A stretch of 64,000 nt of DNA from TMED14 sp002378565. Lineage in GTDB: Bacteria > Bacteroidota > Bacteroidia > Flavobacteriales > Schleiferiaceae. This document shows positions 10,433 through 19,185 of the stretch, one piece after another. The notes below the pieces were generated by a model. It did no database searches, was not told the DNA's origin, and worked only from the letters and a program-made list of their open reading frames with translations. The DNA is taken from contig OX044356.1 in NCBI GenBank assembly GCA_943846715.1, positions 62,001 to 126,000 on the forward strand, written 5' to 3'. The stretch's first letter is position 1. Each line of letters begins with the position of its first letter. A program made the translations under genes and the position numbers.

Positions 10433-11419
10433 TTAATTCGTCTTGGGGATTTGCTGCAACCCAACCATGCCAATGGCCCCAGAAAGGATGAGCATCAAGG
10501 ATTGGGAAGCGTGCACTACCGTGGCAAAGGCCAGGCCAGATGCATAGTCATGGCCAAGCACGACAAAGGCCATGGACACCAACCAGTGGTAGGATCCCAC
10601 CCCGCCAGGTGTGGGAATAACAATGCCTAAGCTCGCGGCAACCATCACAAACAAGCCCTGATCCAAGGACAGGTCTGCAGAGAAAGGGAAGGCGAAAAAG
10701 CAGACATAGATCATCACAAAGTAGCAGGACCAGATAAAGAGGGTATGTCCCCAAAAGGCCCAGGGGTTATCTAGCTTCAACACGGATTTGAACCCGTCCC
10801 AGAGGCCCATGGCAAATGCCATGAATTTTTGACCGATTGCTGAGGCCAACAAGGGCTTTCTGAAGGGGATGGCTGCTGCGGCCACCAAGACAATAATGGC
10901 AAGGGCAACGGTGGACCATAAGCTGCTTTCTTCAGCCGAAGCCCCAGTATTTGCCGTGACTTCAAATAGGCTATCGATGTATTCACTGGCCACAGTCAAG
11001 GTGAGCAAGAACATTCCGCCTAGCATCAATAAGTCAATGGTTCTCTCCATGATGATCGTGCCAAAAAGCGTGTTGAAAGGCACTTTTTTCTTGCGACTCA
11101 AGGCCGTTGCTCTTGCCACTTCGCCGGCACGAGGAATGGCCATGTTAACCATGTAGCCGATACTTGTTGCATGGGTTGCTGGCCAGGTGCCAACGCCATG
11201 TCCCATGCTGCGAAGCACCAAGTTCCACCGCATGCCGCGAGAGATGACTGCCAGGTAGCCTAGGACGATGGATAAGCCAATCCATCCCCACTGTGTTTGT
11301 TGGAGCTGAACCATGACATCTGCAAAGTCAACTTGTTGAAAAGCAGACCACAAAAGGCCCAATGCCAGCGCAACGAAGAGGCTGAATTTCAGGAGAGCAG
11401 GGATGCGAAAGGGAGCCAC
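10433..11419 (-). CDS. Lysylphosphatidylglycerol synthase transmembrane-like (UPF0104) membrane protein
   Basis: 328 residues with about eight predicted transmembrane helices. Features typical of this family are the GYMVNMAIPRAGEVARATAL segment near residue 95 and the late PTPGGVGSYHW segment (about residue 270). The conserved Arg-Ala-Gly-Glu and Pro-Gly-Gly-Val-Gly elements match the YbhN/AglD/MprF-N group, which is thought to flip lipids or polyprenyl-linked substrates. No substrate can be read from the sequence. The start is 2 nt from the end of panD, so it belongs to the pan operon transcript. Confidence 0.8.
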   Translation of the reverse strand: MAPFRIPALLKFSLFVALALGLLWSAFQQVDFADVMVQLQQTQWGWIGLSIVLGYLAVISRGMRWNLVLRSMGHGVGTWPATHATSIGYMVNMAIPRAGEVARATALSRKKKVPFNTLFGTIIMERTIDLLMLGGMFLLTLTVASEYIDSLFEVTANTGASAEESSLWSTVALAIIVLVAAAAIPFRKPLLASAIGQKFMAFAMGLWDGFKSVLKLDNPWAFWGHTLFIWSCYFVMIYVCFFAFPFSADLSLDQGLFVMVAASLGIVIPTPGGVGSYHWLVSMAFVVLGHDYASGLAFATVVHASQSLMLILSGAIGMVGLQQIPKTN

Positions 11420-11421
11420 GG

Positions 11422-11772
11422 TCAGTCGATGGTGTTGGTTGACTCATTCGGGAAAACGATCAATGGTTGATAGGTCTTCGCTTGGTCTACGGTCATTGAT
11501 GCATAGGCAATAATGATGATCAGATCGCCTTTTTGCACCTTTCTGGCCGCAGGGCCGTTGAGGGTGACTTCGCCTGCGCCACGCTGCCCGGGAATAAGGT
11601 AAGTATCCAGGCGTTCCCCGTTGTTTATGTTGACGATGGAGACCTTCTGGCCTTCGAGAAGTTGAGCAGCATCCATCAAGTCCCTATCCAATGTGATGGA
11701 ACCAATGTAGTTGAGCTCTGCGCCGGTCACGCGGACACGGTGAATTTTGCTGTAAAGCACGTCGATAGTCAT
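11422..11772 (-). CDS. panD: Aspartate 1-decarboxylase (pyruvoyl enzyme)
   Basis: 116 residues from ATG 11772 (MTIDVLYSKIHR). A longer in-frame ORF starts at 11826, but PanD proteins begin at this Met. The self-cleavage site Gly24-Ser25 (YIGSITLD) is intact; cleavage there forms the pyruvoyl group on Ser25. Tyr58 and the central NGERLDTYLIPGQRGAGEV segment also match. The enzyme converts aspartate to beta-alanine for pantothenate synthesis. It lies 58 nt downstream of panC, its pathway partner. Confidence 0.95.
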   Translation of the reverse strand: MTIDVLYSKIHRVRVTGAELNYIGSITLDRDLMDAAQLLEGQKVSIVNINNGERLDTYLIPGQRGAGEVTLNGPAARKVQKGDLIIIIAYASMTVDQAKTYQPLIVFPNESTNTID

Positions 11773-11830
11773 GGGCCGCAAAGGTACTTGGAATTTTGGA
11801 TTGCTCCGGCAAGGAAACAAACTCAAGATT

Positions 11831-12715
11831 TCAGCCCGTATACACGGTTAGGTTGTCAATCAACCGAACCTCGCCAGCAAAAGCAGAGACCATGACCTGA
11901 ACTTTTTTGTCATGATTTCTCAGAGGAATCATGGGATCGGGGCAGGTTAAATCATCGGCACAGACCACATCAATGGCTTCAACAATCAAAGCCCCACTAG
12001 CCTGAATGGCGCCAGTCATTTGACTTTGAATCTCCACGGGGCTAAGCGATCCCTGGCTGTCAGCAATAGCCTGCAAGGCGATGAAAATCACAGACGCATC
12101 AGCGCATTGATCGGGGGTGAGTCGGCGATTTCTGGAGCTCATGGCCAATCCGCTAGGCTCCCTGACAATGGGGCAGGGAATGATCTCAGGGTTGCTGTCC
12201 CTGATGGTTGCCAGTTGCTGAACCACCTTCACTTGTTGGAAATCTTTAAGTCCAAAAAAGGCCTTGTCGGGCATCAACAGATCAAAGAGGCGATTCACCA
12301 CGGTGGCCACACCTTGAAAATGCCCTGGGCGATGCGCGCCTTCCAGCAGGCCATCCAATCCGGCCAAATCAAAGTGGTCAGGCGCCACGCCATGAGGGTA
12401 CAATAGGTCGGTTTCAGGCAGGAAAACTGCATGACAGCCAACGGAGTGAAGCATAGCTATATCGCCATCCACGTCTGATGGGTAGGCAGAAAAATCTGCG
12501 CTTAGATTGAACTGCGTAGGGTTGATGTAGATGCTAGCAACCACCACATCGCAGTGCTGCATGGCAGACTGAATCAGTGCCAAATGCCCTTCGTGCAAAG
12601 CACCCATGGTAGGAACAAAGCCAACGGTAGACCCTTTTCCCAGTGCCTGTTTCCAAGCAATGATGTCAGCCACAGAGATCAGTTGAGTGGGCGCTTGGTT
12701 TGGCGTAGGTGTCAT
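11831..12715 (-). CDS. panC: Pantothenate synthetase
   Basis: 294 residues, normal length. The nucleotidyltransferase signature PTMGALHEGHLALI has the HxGH-like HEGH at 41-44. Later motifs YINPTQFN, GAHRPGHFQGVATVV, FFGLKDFQQ and the ATP-binding MSSRNRRL are all present. PanC joins pantoate and beta-alanine using ATP. It starts the leftward panC-panD-flippase-radA operon. A TAnnTTTG match (12723-12730 on the minus strand) sits directly before the start codon, which would give an almost leaderless transcript. Confidence 0.95.
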   Translation of the reverse strand: MTPTPNQAPTQLISVADIIAWKQALGKGSTVGFVPTMGALHEGHLALIQSAMQHCDVVVASIYINPTQFNLSADFSAYPSDVDGDIAMLHSVGCHAVFLPETDLLYPHGVAPDHFDLAGLDGLLEGAHRPGHFQGVATVVNRLFDLLMPDKAFFGLKDFQQVKVVQQLATIRDSNPEIIPCPIVREPSGLAMSSRNRRLTPDQCADASVIFIALQAIADSQGSLSPVEIQSQMTGAIQASGALIVEAIDVVCADDLTCPDPMIPLRNHDKKVQVMVSAFAGEVRLIDNLTVYTG

Positions 12716-12828
12716 GATGGGCCAAATCTATGGCGGCAAAGAATAGCAAGAGCTAAAACCCGAAAAATTCGTAACTTTGCAAGAAGTCCAAAAAGGCCCT
12801 TTGACGAGCCGCCTGAACCCACGACACC

Positions 12829-13626
12829 ATGACCAAGCGACGCATCCTTTATATTTCTCACGAAATCAAGCCCTATTTTTTGGAGTCTGTCATTGCACAG
12901 GCAGCTTTGGACTTCCCTAAAAAGATGAATGCAAAAGGCCATGAGATTCGCGTCTTCATGCCCCGATTTGGCAGCATCAATGAGCGCCGTCATCAGTTGC
13001 ATGAGGTGATTCGATTGAGTGGCATCAATGTGGTCATCAATGACATGGACATGCCTTTGATCATCAAGGTGGCTTCTGTTCCTGGTGCAAAAATTCAAGT
13101 CTACTTCATTGACAACGAGGATTACTTCAAGCGCAAAGGCACATGGGTAGACAAAGAAGGTAAAGCTTACCCAGACAATGGGGAGCGCAGCTTGTTCTTT
13201 GCGAAAAGCGTTTTTGAGACCATTAAAAAATTGGGCTGGAAGCCAGATGTCATGCACATGATGGGCTGGATGGGAGCTGCCATTCCTGCCTACAAGGAAC
13301 AGTTCAACAACAACGACCCCCACTTCAAGGATGTCAAGACTGTTTACTCAGTCTTCAATGACAGCTTTGAGGGAAAAATGGATGATGGCATGACCAGAGG
13401 CATGACCTTTGACAAGCTGGATGTTGTGAGCGATTTTGCTGAAGGCACTGCTGATGCATGGTACGCAGCGGGGTGCAAGCACAGCCAACATGTGCTTCGC
13501 ATGGAAGATTTAAGCGACAGCCGCGTCAAGGCGCTGGAAACTGCAGGCGTGACCATGGAAGATGGCACGGGCTTTGTTGAGTCTCCTGCCGATTTGCTTG
13601 ATTACTATGAGACCCTTTTTGACTAA
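12829..13626 (+). CDS. Glycogen/starch synthase N-terminal-half protein (GT5 Rossmann domain only)
   Basis: 265 residues, about half the length of a true GlgA. The opening ILYISHEIKPYF, then KGHEIRVFMPRFGSINERR, YFIDNEDYF and DVMHMMGWMGAAIPAY, match the starch-synthase catalytic N-domain of GT5. The ADP-glucose-binding C-terminal GT-B domain (KxGGL and E-rich nucleotide site) is absent, because the stop at 13626 is clean and the next gene follows at 13631. The same half-length protein beside panC, DUF4270 and glmS is a recurring arrangement in Bacteroidota as I recall it, so this is probably not a local truncation. Its function is unknown. A -7-like TAACTTTG lies at 12772-12779. Confidence 0.8.
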   Translation: MTKRRILYISHEIKPYFLESVIAQAALDFPKKMNAKGHEIRVFMPRFGSINERRHQLHEVIRLSGINVVINDMDMPLIIKVASVPGAKIQVYFIDNEDYFKRKGTWVDKEGKAYPDNGERSLFFAKSVFETIKKLGWKPDVMHMMGWMGAAIPAYKEQFNNNDPHFKDVKTVYSVFNDSFEGKMDDGMTRGMTFDKLDVVSDFAEGTADAWYAAGCKHSQHVLRMEDLSDSRVKALETAGVTMEDGTGFVESPADLLDYYETLFD

Positions 13627-13630
13627 CACT

Positions 13631-14902
13631 ATGCGTTATTTCATTGGCATTGCACTACTTGGAGCAATCGCATGCTCTTGCGAGAGAAACACAGGAACCA
13701 TTGGCCTGAATCACGTTGATCACAACGGATTTGAGCTGGGAGACCATCAATCACTTCCAGTGGTTGCTACGTCGGAGACTTTTGACTCCCTTCACACATC
13801 ACAGCCAAATTTTCTCATGCTTGGGGAATACGATGACCCGATTTTCGGTCACGCAAAGGCCAGTTTTGTCAGCCAGATTATTCTTACAGGGTTGAGTCCT
13901 GACTTTGGCGTCAATGCTATTGTGGATTCAGCCTTTTTGATTTTACCCAAGGCAGCTGTCTATGGTGACAGCTCCGCGCCCTTAGGCTTCACGGTCAAAC
14001 GACTCGGCGAGGTGCTATCTGTGGATAGTTCCTACTTGAGTTCAAGCAGTTTCACTGGTGTTGAATTGCTTTGTGATACAGTCATTGAGCACCCACGCAA
14101 TGGCACCGCTTTGGTGGTCCGCATGGATACGGGCTTTTTCCAATCGTGGGTTGTTGATGCTTCACAAAACACCCCGGAGCACTTTGCTTCCAACACGGAT
14201 TTTGTCAGTTACCTGCCAGGACTCATCCTTGAGCCCAAGCCAGGCAACCAAGCCATGTACAGCTTCAACAAAACGGTTCAAGACATCCGCGTTCGCTTGT
14301 ATTACAGCAATGACAGCCTGCGCAATGACACCGTAGGCAAAGGCGTGCTTCCCTTTGACATGCTGTTGTGGGAGATCGCCCGTTCGGCGAACGTATTTGA
14401 GTTGGATCACAGCAATGCCAGTTTTAATCTCGGCAGCCAGGACAGCGTTAACGGAGAACACACCGTGTATTTGCAAGCCATGGGCGGCAGCGCCATTCGC
14501 TTGAACATGGTGGGTCTGGATTCACTTCGTGGTAAAGGTTTGCTGGTGAACCATGCCTCCTTAAGGATCCCTGTCAGAGAGGGTTCTGCTCTGATTTACT
14601 CCGCCCCAAATAGCATCCTTGGCTTAGTGCCTAGAGGCAACTCAAGGCCTTTGTTGCGCGATTACTACAACGCCAACCCCGGTGGTGCATTGATGGTCCA
14701 ATCGGTGCTGAGGGACCGCTACTACACTTTAGAAATCACCCGCCACGTCCAGCGTTTGTTGAGTAATACCGATAGCGCATCTCCTGAAATTTTGATCGTT
14801 CCAGCTTCCATGGCAGGCAGCGCTCACCGTGCCGTGATCAATGGCAACCTGGACCCAGTGGCTCCCATCACATTAGAGCTTTACACCGCTAAACCCTTTT
14901 AA
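13631..14902 (+). CDS. DUF4270 family lipoprotein
   Basis: 423 residues from ATG 13631. A short signal ends in a lipobox-like AIAC, followed by a second Cys (residues 15-17). The body shows the DUF4270 features: LLGEYDDPIFGHAKASFVSQ near residue 63, then DSAFLILP, then beta-rich repeats, and a C-terminal segment with ITRHVQRLL. The family is restricted to Bacteroidota and its function is not established; it is anchored in the outer membrane. It starts 4 nt after the GlgA-like gene and ends 10 nt before glmS, so all three look co-transcribed. Confidence 0.85.
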   Translation: MRYFIGIALLGAIACSCERNTGTIGLNHVDHNGFELGDHQSLPVVATSETFDSLHTSQPNFLMLGEYDDPIFGHAKASFVSQIILTGLSPDFGVNAIVDSAFLILPKAAVYGDSSAPLGFTVKRLGEVLSVDSSYLSSSSFTGVELLCDTVIEHPRNGTALVVRMDTGFFQSWVVDASQNTPEHFASNTDFVSYLPGLILEPKPGNQAMYSFNKTVQDIRVRLYYSNDSLRNDTVGKGVLPFDMLLWEIARSANVFELDHSNASFNLGSQDSVNGEHTVYLQAMGGSAIRLNMVGLDSLRGKGLLVNHASLRIPVREGSALIYSAPNSILGLVPRGNSRPLLRDYYNANPGGALMVQSVLRDRYYTLEITRHVQRLLSNTDSASPEILIVPASMAGSAHRAVINGNLDPVAPITLELYTAKPF

Positions 14903-14912
14903 AAACTGACCC

Positions 14913-16751
14913 ATGTGTGGTATTGTTGGATACTTAGGCGATAAACAGGCAGGAAACATCCTGATCACCGGATTGCAGCGTTTGGAATACCGGGGCTATG
15001 ACTCTGCAGGGATTGCCCTAAATAACGGCAAGCTTATCACACACAAGGCTAAGGGCAAGGTGCAAGACTTGATTGACCTGATGGGCAAGGTGCCTGAGTC
15101 TACCATAGGCATTGGCCACACACGATGGGCTACCCATGGCGAACCCAATGACATCAACGCTCACCCACACTTATCGCAATCAGGCCGCCTGGTGATGGTG
15201 CACAATGGCATCATTGAAAACTATGAGGCTCTCAAATCTTTCCTTGCAGGCAATGGGTACCAGAGCGTGAGTGATACTGACACGGAGGTCTTGCTCAACC
15301 TGATTGAGTTCTTTCAAGAACAAGAGAAGGTGAAGCTGGAAAAGGCAGTGAGGTTAGCCCTCAATGAAGTGGATGGCGCCTATGCCATTGCTGTAATGGA
15401 TCGGGATGACCCAGAAAAAATTGTGATGGCCCGCCTTGGCTCGCCTTTGGTTATTGGCATAGGCAACAATGAGTTTTTCATTGGTTCAGACGCCACACCA
15501 TTTTTGGATCACACCAAGCGCGTGGTCTATTTGGAAGATGGAGAGATGGCTATGGTCAGTCGCGACGGTGGATTGACCATTCGAAAAATTGAATCAGATG
15601 AAAGGGTGAGTGCTGAAATCAATCAACTCAAACAGGAGATATCTAGCATTGAAAAAGGGGGATATGATCACTTCATGCTCAAGGAGATTTTTGAGCAACC
15701 TCGATCCATTCATGACACCATGCGTGGTCGTATTGACCCAAAAACGGGCACAGTGAAAATGGCAGGATTGAAAACCATTCATGACTCATTGATGGATGCA
15801 AATCGCTTGATATTGGTTGGTTGTGGTACATCCTGGCACGCTGCCATGGTTGGAGAGTACCTGATTGAAGACCTTGCCAGAATCCCCGTTGAGGTGGAGT
15901 ATGCGTCTGAATTCCGCTACAGAAACCCTGTATTAGGGCCAAAGGATGTGGTGATTGCTGTATCCCAATCGGGAGAGACAGCAGACACCTTGGCCGCGAT
16001 CAAGATGGCTAAAAAGGCTGGTGCTACAGTGTTTGGTATTTGCAACGTGGTGGGCTCATCCATCGCTAGGGAGACCAATGCAGGCGCGTTCACCCATGCG
16101 GGACCAGAGATTGGCGTGGCATCTACCAAGGCCTTCACAGCACAGGTGACTGTGTTGACATTGATAGCTATTTACTTGGGCCATCACAATCAGAACCTGA
16201 GCAAAACTAAGTCCACTCAACTCATGAAGGCTTTGGCAGCCATTCCTTCCAAAATTGAAAAGATGCTGGAGCAAGAAAGCGCCATTAAAAAGGTGGCTAA
16301 AAGTCTGAAGCAGGTCAACAATGCCATCTTTTTGGGCCGAGGTTTGAACTTTCCCGTTGCTTTGGAAGGAGCTCTGAAGCTTAAAGAGATTTCTTACATC
16401 CACGCTGAAGGCTACCCGTCAGCTGAGATGAAGCATGGACCGATTGCCTTGATAACGGAAGAGATGCCCGTCATTGTCCTGGCCCCTAAAACAGCTCTCT
16501 ACAGTAAATCCTTGTCTAACATCCAAGAGGTGAAAGCAAGGAAGGGCTATGTCATTGCCATTGTATCTGAAGGCGACGTGGATGTAGCGAAGCATGCAGA
16601 TGTGGTCATCGAGGTGCCTGAAACAGAAAGGGATTTGCTGCCCTTGTTGACGACCATTCCTTTGCAACTACTTAGCTACCACGTGGCTGTGATCCGTGGG
16701 TGTAACGTAGATCAGCCAAGGAATTTGGCTAAGTCAGTCACGGTAGAGTAG
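14913..16751 (+). CDS. glmS: Glutamine-fructose-6-phosphate aminotransferase (isomerizing)
   Basis: 612 residues, full length. The N-terminal nucleophile Cys2 is in MCGIVGYLG. The glutaminase domain continues with RLEYRGYDSAGIA and THGEPNDINAHPH. Two SIS domains follow, with LVGCGTSWHAAMVGEYLIED, SQSGETADTLAA, FLGRGLNFPVALEGALKLKE and a terminal KSVTVE. It makes glucosamine-6-phosphate, the first committed step to UDP-GlcNAc for cell wall and lipid A. The stop is the left boundary of the AT-rich block; the sequence composition changes within a few bases of it. Confidence 0.97.
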   Translation: MCGIVGYLGDKQAGNILITGLQRLEYRGYDSAGIALNNGKLITHKAKGKVQDLIDLMGKVPESTIGIGHTRWATHGEPNDINAHPHLSQSGRLVMVHNGIIENYEALKSFLAGNGYQSVSDTDTEVLLNLIEFFQEQEKVKLEKAVRLALNEVDGAYAIAVMDRDDPEKIVMARLGSPLVIGIGNNEFFIGSDATPFLDHTKRVVYLEDGEMAMVSRDGGLTIRKIESDERVSAEINQLKQEISSIEKGGYDHFMLKEIFEQPRSIHDTMRGRIDPKTGTVKMAGLKTIHDSLMDANRLILVGCGTSWHAAMVGEYLIEDLARIPVEVEYASEFRYRNPVLGPKDVVIAVSQSGETADTLAAIKMAKKAGATVFGICNVVGSSIARETNAGAFTHAGPEIGVASTKAFTAQVTVLTLIAIYLGHHNQNLSKTKSTQLMKALAAIPSKIEKMLEQESAIKKVAKSLKQVNNAIFLGRGLNFPVALEGALKLKEISYIHAEGYPSAEMKHGPIALITEEMPVIVLAPKTALYSKSLSNIQEVKARKGYVIAIVSEGDVDVAKHADVVIEVPETERDLLPLLTTIPLQLLSYHVAVIRGCNVDQPRNLAKSVTVE

Positions 16752-16772
16752 GGTTTTTCAACCTCAATAATA

Positions 16773-16809
16773 TCTACCTTAATTCTTTTTAGACAAAAAA
16801 TGAGGTAGA
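16773..16809. other. Imperfect hairpin between glmS and trmL
   Basis: TCTACCT (16773-16779) pairs with AGGTAGA (16803-16809). The interior is T-rich on the left and A-rich on the right, and partly pairs too. It sits between the convergent glmS and trmL stops, so a terminator role is plausible, but there is no clean U-tract directly after the stem. Confidence 0.35.
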
Positions 16810-16847
16810 CTTTCACATCTAACTCTCACAGTTTGATTGTCGAAATC

Positions 16848-17303
16848 TCACCCCTTAATATTTCTCAAACCCTCATAAACCACAATGCTCACAGCATTTG
16901 CTAAGTTTAAGCTTCTGACATGATTGCTAAAGATTGGGATTTTATAAAGTTTATCTGAGTTTTTAGCAATTATATTTTTAGATAAGCCAACGGACTCTTT
17001 ACCAAAAACGAGAAACATATCATCTCTATAGTCAATAGAATAATAGCTCTTCTCTGCAGAGCTTGATAGGTAGACCATGTTTTTATCATTATTTTTTGAT
17101 AAAAAGTCTTCTACATTTTCATAAATATTCACAGATAGGTGTTTCCAATAATCTAGTCCAGCTCTTTTTACTCTAGCATCATTTATTTCAAACCCCAATG
17201 GCTTTACCAAATGTAAAACTGATCCTGATGCTAATGTGAGACGACCAATATTTCCAGTATTCATTGGTATTTCTGGCTCTATAAGTACAATGTTAAACCC
17301 CAT
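16848..17303 (-). CDS. trmL: tRNA (cytidine/uridine-2'-O-)-methyltransferase, TrmL type (SPOUT)
   Basis: 151 residues, the normal length for TrmL. SPOUT motifs are present in order: IVLIEPEIPMNTGNIGRL at the N-terminus, LVFGKESVGLS in the middle (motif 2) and RSLNLANAVSIVVYE at the end (motif 3, forming the AdoMet knot). It methylates the 2'-OH of the wobble base 34 in tRNA-Leu isoacceptors. The window also encodes a tRNA-Leu(CAA) at 30076, a likely substrate type. The gene is strongly AT-biased compared with glmS next door. Confidence 0.9.
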   Translation of the reverse strand: MGFNIVLIEPEIPMNTGNIGRLTLASGSVLHLVKPLGFEINDARVKRAGLDYWKHLSVNIYENVEDFLSKNNDKNMVYLSSSAEKSYYSIDYRDDMFLVFGKESVGLSKNIIAKNSDKLYKIPIFSNHVRSLNLANAVSIVVYEGLRNIKG

Positions 17304-17343
17304 TCATTTTATAATAATCTATTTATAAAAGTGAAGGCTCTAA

Positions 17344-18501
17344 CTAATCTTCATTATTCGCATCATACCTATCTCGCATGTCTTCAAAGAAATCTCGATA
17401 GGGCTCAAATTTCTTATCCTCCGCCTTAGATGGGTTCATTAGCAGAATATTATTGATAGCAGTTTTTGCTGCCGTATAATCATTTATCAATATGTTGTAC
17501 TCTATTTGATTTAGGTGCAATCCGAAAGCTACTTTTCTGTTGATTCTTGCTTTTTTATTTTCCAGATCCATTTCTTCTAACGCGCTATTCCAGATGGCAA
17601 TTGCTGTTTTTATTTCAGCATTTTCGCCATTAGCATCATAATCTACCAATCCTTGCTCAACAGCTATGTATGCTTTAGTCAGGTCAGTGTAGTCATGCTT
17701 TTTGCCCTTTGCTGTATAGACAACAGTCTTGCGTTTCTTTGCCATGAAAGCGTATGTCTCGTTTATCTGAAGATTTGTATATGACATGTTTTCTTTGAAC
17801 GCTTTATTGTCTACTGTTTGCATGACTGTATTTACAGGAAGAGCTTTCCGTAAAGCACCATCAGATTTGAACTTTCTAGTTTGGTACAGTTTCTCAGTTT
17901 CAAATGCTTCATAAGTTTCATTCAGGATCTCCTCACCGTCGGCTTCCAGCCGAACAGCCATAGGGTAAGTGTAGACCACCTCATACCAAAATTCATAGGT
18001 GGTGGTCCCATCTTTATTTTTTAAGCTGCTGTTTTTGATAACAGGATCAGAAGCCCTCAGGCCACCCAATGTGACTTCATACAGCACACTATTCTCATTT
18101 CCTTTTTCGTACCCTTCAAGTTTTAGGTAGGTGTTTGCCAATGCCTCAGTATTGTATGTTGGCTTAAAAGTTGGTTTTTCGACGACGCTTGCTTCAGGCG
18201 GAGCTTTACCTAGCAATGCTGTCTCTAATACTTTCTTGCCGAGAGATTTGTTTTTGTACTCCTTTCGTTCTTGAGCATATGCTTCTTCTGCGTCTTTCTT
18301 GTCTTCCTCATATTTACGCGCTTTTTCAGCTTCTTCTTCAGCGTACCCAATGACGATTGTAGAAGAATAGCTTGTTACTGATTCAGGAAGCGGATCCATT
18401 GGGAGTTGTGTGTACGTGTATTTCACCTTCTCTTTCTTAGTGTTCTGAGAGAAAAGCGATGTACTTACCATGATAAGGCAGAGAAGGAAAAGTTGTTTCA
18501 T
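17344..18501 (-). CDS. Secreted protein of unknown function
   Basis: 385 residues. A clear signal peptide (MKQLFLLCLIMVSTSLFSQN) is followed by a charged helical stretch around residues 50-100 rich in Glu, Lys and Ala (YAEEEAEKARKYEEDKKDAE). The C-terminal third (about 270-380) is helical and could be TPR-like (TKAYIAVEQGL, IAIWNSALEEMDLENKKA, YTAAKTAINNILLMNP). I do not recognise the central domain. The protein should be periplasmic or outer-membrane associated. AT-rich like its neighbours. The 236-nt gap upstream holds the cspA-side terminator and nothing else I can support. Confidence 0.6.
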   Translation of the reverse strand: MKQLFLLCLIMVSTSLFSQNTKKEKVKYTYTQLPMDPLPESVTSYSSTIVIGYAEEEAEKARKYEEDKKDAEEAYAQERKEYKNKSLGKKVLETALLGKAPPEASVVEKPTFKPTYNTEALANTYLKLEGYEKGNENSVLYEVTLGGLRASDPVIKNSSLKNKDGTTTYEFWYEVVYTYPMAVRLEADGEEILNETYEAFETEKLYQTRKFKSDGALRKALPVNTVMQTVDNKAFKENMSYTNLQINETYAFMAKKRKTVVYTAKGKKHDYTDLTKAYIAVEQGLVDYDANGENAEIKTAIAIWNSALEEMDLENKKARINRKVAFGLHLNQIEYNILINDYTAAKTAINNILLMNPSKAEDKKFEPYRDFFEDMRDRYDANNED

Positions 18502-18677
18502 GTTTTTTTTGTTAATGCTGAAAATGCAACGGATTTTATAGCATAGCTCTTGGTAAAGCCGACTTACATCATTAAATGCTGTTGGTTAGCGAATATAACA
18601 CAAGTCATCCTGACTGAGAGTGAATTTATTCACTGTGGGCTTATGCAAATAGTCAAAGGGCAGAATGTTTTAAGCAT

Positions 18678-18707
18678 AAAAAAGCCCATCAAAATTGACA
18701 GGCTTTT
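18678..18707 (-). terminator. Intrinsic terminator downstream of the cold-shock gene
   Basis: On the minus strand the sequence forms AAAAGCCTGTCAA / TTGATGGGCTTTT with a short T-rich loop, then a T run. It lies 31 nt past the stop of the cold-shock gene, as expected for a strong single-gene unit. Confidence 0.7.
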
Positions 18708-18737
18708 CGTGAAAACTTTATAAAAAGTTAAACCAGA

Positions 18738-18929
18738 TTAATCAAGTCTAACATTTACTGCGTTCAAACCCTTAGGGCTTTCCTCGACGTCAAAGCTCAC
18801 TTTATCACCTTCGGTGATATCGTCGCTTAACCCGTTCTTGTGGACAAATAGATCTTTGCCACCATCTTCAGGTGTGATGAAGCCAAAGCCTTTAGCGTTG
18901 TTGAAAAATTTTACTGTTCCGTTACTCAT
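18738..18929 (-). CDS. cspA: Cold-shock domain protein
   Basis: 63 residues. The single cold-shock domain has both RNA-binding motifs: RNP1 KGFGFITP (12-19) and RNP2 DLFVHKN (26-32). It opens with SNGTVKFFNNAKGFGF, typical of Bacteroidota Csp proteins. It binds single-stranded RNA and DNA and acts as an RNA chaperone. A TAnnTTTG match (TACCTTTG, 18953-18960 on the minus strand) could be the -7 element, which would give a very short leader rather than the long cold-shock leader of enterobacteria. A terminator follows, so it is probably monocistronic. Confidence 0.93.
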   Translation of the reverse strand: MSNGTVKFFNNAKGFGFITPEDGGKDLFVHKNGLSDDITEGDKVSFDVEESPKGLNAVNVRLD

Positions 18930-19122
18930 AATATATAGTGTATAATAATTTCCAAAGGTAATGGGTATTCCCCTTCAATTTGAATATTTGATAAAAAAAT
19001 TAAAAAAAAGCACTACAGTCATTGAATGACATGCACTTTAACCTGACTAAAGCTGTGAATTCCGACCTGAATGCCCCACTCAATCTAGCCCGAAGGGTCA
19101 TTGCAAAATTTCTTTAGCTCAG

Positions 19123-19159
19123 TTTGCCTAGTTTGAAATATAACTTTAACTTTGTTGAA
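19123..19159 (+). promoter_or_regulatory. merR promoter with overlapping operator-like repeat
   Basis: TTTG (19123-19126) and TAACTTTG (19147-19154) are 20 nt apart, matching the Bacteroidota housekeeping-sigma consensus. The inverted repeat TTTAAC-TTT-GTTGAA (19145-19159, one mismatch) lies over the -7 element. A second repeat, TGTTT-N5-AAACA (19169-19183), ends just before the start codon. Related repeats lie over the crtI promoter, which suggests a shared regulator, most simply the MerR protein itself. Confidence 0.6.
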
Positions 19160-19185
19160 CGGGTATTATGTTTTAATTAAACAAA

